Shown here: piece by piece, positions 42,725 to 47,094 of the stretch | Numbering within the stretch: the first letter of the stretch is position 1 | Layout: each line of letters starts with the position of its first letter | Source of the DNA: an uncultured Saprospiraceae bacterium | GTDB lineage: Bacteria; Bacteroidota; Bacteroidia; Chitinophagales; Saprospiraceae | Assembly: GCA_937941765.1 (NCBI GenBank) | Contig: CALDGQ010000128.1 | Coordinates: 1 to 47,094 of the forward strand | DNA length: 47,094 nucleotides | Direction of reading: 5' to 3' | Notes under the pieces: model-generated | What the model was told of the DNA's origin: nothing | The model's database searches: none | The model's input: only the letters and a program-made list of their open reading frames with translations | Made by a program: the position numbers and the translations under genes

Positions 42725-42786
42725 CGTCATATCATAAATCATACATTCAACAATTGGCTTGCCAATGGGAGAAAATTTTCATATAT
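42725..42786. repeat. CATATCAT..AATCATACATTC repeat, copy downstream of ssb
   Basis: GTCATATCATAAATCATACA then TTC recurs at 43276-43300 on the other side of ssb, with similar AGAAAAT and CATATATCA tails. The two copies flank the ssb gene in the same orientation. A related GATGTATGAT motif lies at 28.7 kb. Confidence 0.55.
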
Positions 42787-42787
42787 C

Positions 42788-42804
42788 AAAAAGCTTCGCT
42801 TTTT
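42788..42804 (-). terminator. Short terminator overlapping the ssb stop codon
   Basis: AAAAAGC-GAA-GCTTTTT, a seven-pair stem on a three-base loop with a T-run, begins inside the TAA of ssb on the minus strand. Confidence 0.6.
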
Positions 42805-43150
42805 AAAAAGGCATGTCAGCTTTATCTAAAAACATATATTCATCCACAATCACTTCTGTGATATAACGCTTTACACCTTCCTTATCTTCATAATTGCGGT
42901 GCACCAATTTCCCATTCAGTGCAACTTCAGAACCTTTCTTCATATATTTTGAAATATTCTCAGCGGTCTTTCCCCATGCAACCACATTGTGCCATTGAGT
43001 GTCTGTGACCTTCTCCCCTTTTGCATTGCGGAAAACTTCATTCGTTGCGATGGACACGGTCATTTTCTTTTTACCGGAATCAAATGCTACCAATTTAGGT
43101 GCTTGTCCAAGATGTCCGATTAACTGTACACGATTTCTTAAAGTATTCAT
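42803..43150 (-). CDS. ssb: Single-stranded DNA-binding protein
   Basis: 115 residues with an OB-fold: MNTLRNRVQLIGHLGQAPKL, KKMTVSIATNEVFRN, DTQWHNVVAWGKTAENISKYMKKGSEVALNGKL and RYITEVIVDEYMFLD. The C-terminus DMPF keeps the acidic-Pro-Phe tip that docks repair and replication partners, but the flexible linker normally present (making 140-180 residues) is missing, so this is a short SSB. Short forms occur both as second chromosomal copies and on mobile elements. Its position in the island and flanking repeats favour the latter, as inference. Confidence 0.95.
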   Translation of the reverse strand: MNTLRNRVQLIGHLGQAPKLVAFDSGKKKMTVSIATNEVFRNAKGEKVTDTQWHNVVAWGKTAENISKYMKKGSEVALNGKLVHRNYEDKEGVKRYITEVIVDEYMFLDKADMPF

Positions 43151-43336
43151 AATTAAAATTTTTTGCCTGCACTATATCACAAGCTGTTACGAAATTTATT
43201 CTTGTATTGACTAGTGCCAACACTTGAATTTATAATGATGTAAGAATCTTGTTTCTGAAGCTCACGTCGTAACGATCATATCATTAATCATACATTCGAG
43301 TGAACGAGAAAAATATCATACATCAATTTGTCGATG
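43151..43336. other. Spacer upstream of ssb
   Basis: No gene found. Holds one copy of the ATCATATCATTAATCATACA repeat (43276-43300) and the probable ssb leader. Confidence 0.5.
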
Positions 43337-43344
43337 CAAAGTTA
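43337..43344 (-). promoter_or_regulatory. -7 box possibly serving ssb
   Basis: TAACTTTG on the minus strand fits TAnnTTTG, 187 bp from the ssb start. A -33 box is not clear. Confidence 0.35.
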
Positions 43345-43382
43345 GTTTGCCATCCAAGTGCTAGTCGTGTATTAAACATTTA

Positions 43383-43424
43383 CTGTCGTTTATAGCCGTT
43401 TGTAACCGTTTGTTTTACGACTGC
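43383..43424. repeat. Three CGTTTRT direct repeats inside a GTCGT/ACGAC palindrome
   Basis: TGTCGTTTATAG, CCGTTTGTAA and CCGTTTGTTT lie at 10-bp spacing, bounded by GTCGT and ACGAC. The arrangement is iteron-like and lies near the recombinase remnant; it could be a protein-binding or recombination site. No function is established. Confidence 0.45.
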
Positions 43425-43531
43425 AAACATGAATTTTTTTGAACTGGAAAATGAATAAATGTGTTGGAAATATTTGTTGGTGGATATTTTTTGTTATAAT
43501 GGGGTGGTTATTTTGTATAATTGGTTGTTAG

Positions 43532-43723
43532 GGAACACCAGATTTCCTTCGTTATCCTATTACAACTCCTTTGTTGGAAGATGTTACAAGTACATCTCAT
43601 ATACAAGCACTACTTGGACAGACTTCGCCAAAAATTACAGAAAAACATTTGCACATTTTAAATATTGATAACAAGGTGGTGAAGCGTCCTTTGGATATGT
43701 TATTTGAAAAGTATACCTTATGA
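43532..43723 (+). pseudogene. Remnant of a tyrosine recombinase (C-terminal tail)
   Basis: After a TAG the frame reads GTPDFLRYPITTPLLEDVTS then TSHIQALLGQTSPKITEKHL and HILNIDNKVVKRPLDML, ending at TGA 43721-43723. It aligns by eye with the end of XerC/D-type phage integrases (LRHSFATHLLE, IQ-LLGHSS-KTTE-YTH, I-SPLD). Catalytic positions have decayed: LRHS is LRYP, LLGH is LLGQ, and the Tyr nucleophile position is Lys/His. The upstream catalytic part is absent. It shows that an integrating element once ended here. Confidence 0.65.
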
Positions 43724-43868
43724 TGGAGATAAGAGATATATCTGTACCTTTTAGGTGTGGATATGTAAATGTTCTCTCTCATTAAATAACAAGACCGGTG
43801 ATAAGCATTAAATTTCACACTACAATTCAGTATTAAAGATTAGGACTACTTACAAAAAAAGAACTAGT

Positions 43869-46778
43869 ATGAAAAAGAAAACAGGGGTTTCAGTAAATAA
43901 AACCAACCTACTAGACAAAAAAATTAAAACAGACTTTAAGAAAATTTTTACTTCATTTTCAAAATCTGCTATAATGTATTTCGCGGGTAAACCTGAGAGT
44001 GCAATCAAAGAGTCTATAAGTATTATTGAATCGTTTAAATTCTCCTCAGATCCTTCGGATTTAGCATATCAACTAATACTTACATCCTTGATTAATTCCG
44101 CACATAATCTTTCAGAAGAAAACAGACACCGGTTTGTTGCCCGACTAGAAGACGCTGAAAAACTTTATGATGATAAGGAATATGTAATGTTCCTAAACGG
44201 AATCACAGATTTAATCGAGGAAAAAGAAATTGTTCTAGAATTTGAAATGCTTGAAAACCCACGGTCAATTCCGATACTCCAAGAGTTTAAAGCTTACTTT
44301 TCTAGATACCTTACACTTTTTGGTATTCCTGAAAACGATGCCAACCTTATAGGCAATCGCCTTCCATCGTATTTTGTTTTTGAACTCAATGATGAGTGGA
44401 GAAGTAATTTCTCAAAATACGAACCACTAATTCAAAAACTCAATGCTCCAACTGCAGATGCAGCCAGAAAGGAAAGACAATGGGAGGCATATAACACCTA
44501 TTTGGAGCGAGAAATTGAAAAACCTGTTTTTGGGGAAAGTTTTAGTTTAAAAGATATTTTTATTTCACTTAGAGCATACTATAAGGTCAAGAGTAAGGAT
44601 CAAGAGAAAAAAATAAAGGTTGAAAAAATAGCCGTGAAATTAGAAAAGTCTTTGGATAACTGGCTGAAATCTAATAAACCTGAAGATACAATCAAAGTTA
44701 TCCAAGGTGGTCCAGGCTCTGGAAAATCTTCTTTTGTGAAATGGTGGACAGGGAAGCTTGCTAAAAACAGGACGATACCCGTTTTATTTTTTCCATTACA
44801 TCATTTCAATATTCACACAAGCATAAAAGCTGCGATAGGAGAATACTTCAAAGACTCAAGCAATATTCCTTTAGATTTTAATCCTTTAGAAGATAGTCAA
44901 ATTACAGAAAAAATGCTTCTGGTTTTTGATGGACTTGATGAATTAGTGATGCAAGGTAAATCTTCTAAAGAAACAGCCAATGCTTTCATGCAAGAGCTTA
45001 AAGATTTTTGCAGGTTAAAAAACGAAGGGAAGAAAAGAATTCAAGTTTTAATAACAGGTCGTCCTATTGCAGTGCAAGATACAGAGGTCAAGCTTCGAGA
45101 TGGTGATCAACAAATCTTATTCATTTTACCATATTATCTAAAAAAGAGTCAAATAGAAGAATATAAAGACATCAATAAGATCTTAAAAAAAGATCAACGT
45201 AATGAATGGTGGAATCGATTTTTTATTTTTAAAGGATTATCAAATCATAACCTACCTACAGCGTTGAAAAATGATGGTATGGACAAAATTACCGCTGAAC
45301 CACTCCTAAACTATTTAGTAGCATTAAGCTGGAAAGTTGCTCCTGAAAAATTCAACAAGAACACCAATATTAATGATGTGTATTATCAACTAATATTAGG
45401 TGTGTACAATCGAGAATATGACAATAAAAGGAAATATAGAGCAATTGGAGATTTAACATCAGATGATTTCATTCAAATATTAGAAGAAATTGCGATATGT
45501 GCCTGGCAAGGAGGAGATGCAAGAGTAACTACAAATAGAAAAATTGAAAAGCATATTTATGATAGAGGACTTGGGTCGCTTCTTGAAGAATATAAAACCT
45601 CAGCAAAAGGTGGCGGGATATCTCGTCTTTTAACAGCTTTCTATTTTCGGAAATTTGGGAAGGAAGATAATGAGCATAATGATGATACTTTTGAATTTAC
45701 ACATAAAAGTTTCGGAGAGTATTTGGCAGCAAGGGCAATCGTAGAATTAATAGCGGCTACAAATGAAGAGCGAGAAGAGAATAAGCAGAAAGCAACTTCC
45801 AGAAGAGACAAAAGAAAAGGGTGGACAATACAACAAGCATTAGGAGAATGGTTACGTATGACCGCAAAAAACCCAATAGATGAAGATCTTAATCAATTTA
45901 TAATTAATGAGATTAAAATAAGAAAAGAAAAGGGAGAGAATATAGCGCAGTGGCAAACAACTTTGTGCCAATTAATAAACGAAGTTATAGATACTGGCAT
46001 GCCTTTACATCTTCAAGAACAAAGACCTAATCAACTAGAAGAAATGAGGCTTGCAAGAAATTCCGAGGAAGCTTTATTTGTTGCTTTAGCAAATTGTAGC
46101 TTATCAACTAATAAATTATCATCAATAAATTTGGGTAATTCAAGGGCTACTGTATGGTTAAATAGGTTGTCTACCTCAACTGATTATAGTGATTTTGCTT
46201 TTAAAAATATGATTAATCTGGACTTAAAAGGTGTAGTATTAATGGGAGTGAATTTTATGAACTCAAATTTCAAAAACTCGGATTTAACAAAAGCATCTTT
46301 GCAGGCATCATTTTTTTTTCAAGCAAATTTAAGTAATGTTAACTTAAGTAATGCGTTCCTATATTTAGCATCTTTAACACTGTCAAATTTGACTGGTGCA
46401 AACTTGATCAATGCAAGTTTGCGTATGGCAAATTTGTCTAGTGCAAACTTGCATAATGCAGACTTGAACAATTCAGACTTGAGCAATTCAGACTTTACCA
46501 ATGCAGACTTGACTAATGCAAACTTGACTAATGCAAACTTGACCAATGCAGACTTGACTAATGCAAACTTGACCAATGCAGACTTGACCAATGCAGACTT
46601 GACCAATGCAGACTTGACCAATGCAAACTTGACTAATGTTGACTTGACTAATGCAAAAGTAAATTATAAAATATTATCCGTTTCAAAGTCACTATATAAG
46701 GCAGAAGGAATTCCAACCCACATAATTAAACAGATTAAAGAGAGAAAACCAGCTATGTTAAAAAAACATGATGAATAG
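43869..46778 (+). CDS. NACHT-type NTPase with C-terminal pentapeptide repeats, candidate anti-phage protein
   Basis: 969 residues, no signal peptide. Residues 1-270 form an all-helical N-terminal region of unknown type, with no nuclease or protease motif that I recognise. The NTPase follows: Walker A GGPGSGKSS (about 280-288), Walker B MLLVFDGLDEL (about 348-358, with the Gly and second Asp favoured by NACHT proteins), sensor-like VLITGRP near 395. A helical winged-helix/linker region with FTHKSFGEYLAARAIVELI leads into pentapeptide repeats (about 755-925, A-D/N-L-T-N) and a short basic tail. STAND NTPases of this layout are known in bacterial immunity, the C-terminal part acting as sensor. 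Anti-phage activity here is inferred from architecture and island position. Confidence 0.88.
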   Translation: MKKKTGVSVNKTNLLDKKIKTDFKKIFTSFSKSAIMYFAGKPESAIKESISIIESFKFSSDPSDLAYQLILTSLINSAHNLSEENRHRFVARLEDAEKLYDDKEYVMFLNGITDLIEEKEIVLEFEMLENPRSIPILQEFKAYFSRYLTLFGIPENDANLIGNRLPSYFVFELNDEWRSNFSKYEPLIQKLNAPTADAARKERQWEAYNTYLEREIEKPVFGESFSLKDIFISLRAYYKVKSKDQEKKIKVEKIAVKLEKSLDNWLKSNKPEDTIKVIQGGPGSGKSSFVKWWTGKLAKNRTIPVLFFPLHHFNIHTSIKAAIGEYFKDSSNIPLDFNPLEDSQITEKMLLVFDGLDELVMQGKSSKETANAFMQELKDFCRLKNEGKKRIQVLITGRPIAVQDTEVKLRDGDQQILFILPYYLKKSQIEEYKDINKILKKDQRNEWWNRFFIFKGLSNHNLPTALKNDGMDKITAEPLLNYLVALSWKVAPEKFNKNTNINDVYYQLILGVYNREYDNKRKYRAIGDLTSDDFIQILEEIAICAWQGGDARVTTNRKIEKHIYDRGLGSLLEEYKTSAKGGGISRLLTAFYFRKFGKEDNEHNDDTFEFTHKSFGEYLAARAIVELIAATNEEREENKQKATSRRDKRKGWTIQQALGEWLRMTAKNPIDEDLNQFIINEIKIRKEKGENIAQWQTTLCQLINEVIDTGMPLHLQEQRPNQLEEMRLARNSEEALFVALANCSLSTNKLSSINLGNSRATVWLNRLSTSTDYSDFAFKNMINLDLKGVVLMGVNFMNSNFKNSDLTKASLQASFFFQANLSNVNLSNAFLYLASLTLSNLTGANLINASLRMANLSSANLHNADLNNSDLSNSDFTNADLTNANLTNANLTNADLTNANLTNADLTNADLTNADLTNANLTNVDLTNAKVNYKILSVSKSLYKAEGIPTHIIKQIKERKPAMLKKHDE
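46440..46650 (+). repeat. 15-bp tandem repeats coding for pentapeptides
   Basis: About ten to twelve copies of ACTTGAC(C/T)AATGCAG or GCAA follow one another in phase, nearly identical in DNA as well as protein (LTNAD or LTNAN). Earlier pentapeptides (46130-46440) vary much more at DNA level. Recent expansion by slippage is likely, without frame loss because the unit is 15 bp. Confidence 0.85.
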
Positions 46779-46797
46779 AAATATAACAACGAGAGAG

Positions 46798-47094
46798 AAT
46801 CGAGTAGACGGCTCCGTCAACAATTAGTTGACGGAGTGCGCCTCTCACACCACCGTACGTACGGATCTCGTATACGGCGGTTCACCAAATCGAAGTTTTG
46901 AATTTTGCGTAGTAGTCTAGCATTGTTATGTACCCTCGCTGTTTAAGCTTTGCAACAGTAATTGTTGTTTTCAGCATTGGGCTTTGAGCTACTGCCCATC
47001 CACCCATTCGAGTTCGGCTCCATGCGTATGCCATTCCTTGTGCAATCCCTAATCGAATGAAATTTTTACGTTTCCGTTCTGGCTTTTTCCAATC
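46798..47094 (-). mobile_element. Group II intron, 3' part
   Basis: Runs off the right edge on the minus strand. It carries the end of an intron-encoded reverse transcriptase and, after it, a domain V-like hairpin (CCGCCGTATACG paired with CGTACGTACGGTGG, about 46850-46881) and a domain VI-like hairpin CTCCGTCAAC/GTTGACGGAG (46812-46836). GTGTGAGAGGCGCA between them is usual in bacterial group II introns. The intron 3' end falls about 20 bp past the NACHT stop codon; the exact boundary is uncertain. Confidence 0.8.
46882..47094 (-). CDS. ltrA: Group II intron reverse transcriptase/maturase, C-terminal fragment
   Basis: 71 codons enter from the right edge and end at TGA 46882-46884. The tail reads DWKKPERKRKNFIRLGIAQG then MAYAWSRTRMGGWAVAQSPM and LKTTITVAKLKQRGYITMLD, ending YYAKFKTSIW. 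This is the conserved end of group II intron maturases (MAYAWARTRMGGWAVAQSPIL type). The reverse transcriptase core is outside the window, so activity cannot be judged. Confidence 0.88.
   Translation of the reverse strand, partial: DWKKPERKRKNFIRLGIAQGMAYAWSRTRMGGWAVAQSPMLKTTITVAKLKQRGYITMLDYYAKFKTSIW

Noticed and set aside
43459..43668. 69-codon open frame on the plus strand
   Set aside because: It is out of frame with the recombinase-like remnant, which gives the meaningful alignment.
46319..46621. 100-codon antisense open frame of VKSAL repeats
   Set aside because: It is the mirror of the pentapeptide-coding tandem repeat.

Overview
The window looks like a chromosomal segment of an AT-rich Bacteroidota, probably a Saprospiria or Chitinophagia relative. 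The reasons are two secreted proteins with type IX secretion (T9SS) C-terminal sorting domains, several promoters of the Bacteroidota form TTTG-N(19-23)-TAnnTTTG, weak ribosome binding sites, and large helical-repeat proteins of the kind common in Saprospiraceae. This placement is inference from the sequence; no database was searched.

Layout. 1-6.8 kb (minus strand): a lipoprotein overlapping by ATGA with a secreted metzincin protease whose signal peptide is put out of frame by a CTTT tandem repeat, a CtpA/Prc-type S41 protease, an alpha/beta hydrolase, a small lipoprotein and a CrtA-like carotenoid monooxygenase. 6.9-10.6 kb (plus): a membrane class III nucleotidyl cyclase and uvrB. 10.6-12.8 kb (minus): a MerT-like metal-transport protein with a Cys-rich tail and a Tat-exported Gfo/Idh/MocA oxidoreductase. 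12.9-18.4 kb (plus): a beta-oxidation cluster (acyl-CoA dehydrogenase, thiolase, FadJ-type bifunctional enzyme). 18.5-22.4 kb: a polytopic membrane protein, tRNA-Ile2(CAU), a HAD phosphatase, an MscS channel and recX. 22.8-26.9 kb: a Cys-free double-glycine peptide, two tandem helical-repeat paralogs and a LytTR regulator. 27-40.2 kb: nadB, a YqeY-like protein, a 940-residue T9SS cargo, another helical-repeat protein, rsmA, an M17 aminopeptidase, pdxA and a PlpD-like patatin/Omp85 protein.

40.2-47.1 kb looks like an accessory island: a Fic protein whose start codon sits in an array of inverted TGCGGTGA repeats; four tRNA-like genes, two with Leu anticodons but no long variable arm and two with a related hairpin inserted at the same place in the T-loop; a 38-codon gene with its own terminator; ssb; a decayed tyrosine-recombinase tail; a NACHT NTPase with a C-terminal pentapeptide-repeat fan, a candidate anti-phage gene; and the 3' end of a group II intron.

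Intergenic DNA is rich in foldback repeats. One roughly 126-bp element occurs at 11.1 kb and, inverted and almost unchanged, at 41.8 kb; a third element with the same termini but a different interior lies at 28.8 kb. The strongest leads are the T-loop hairpin insertions, the NACHT/Fic/tRNA island, the probable slipped-strand switch in the protease gene, and the orphan double-glycine peptide.
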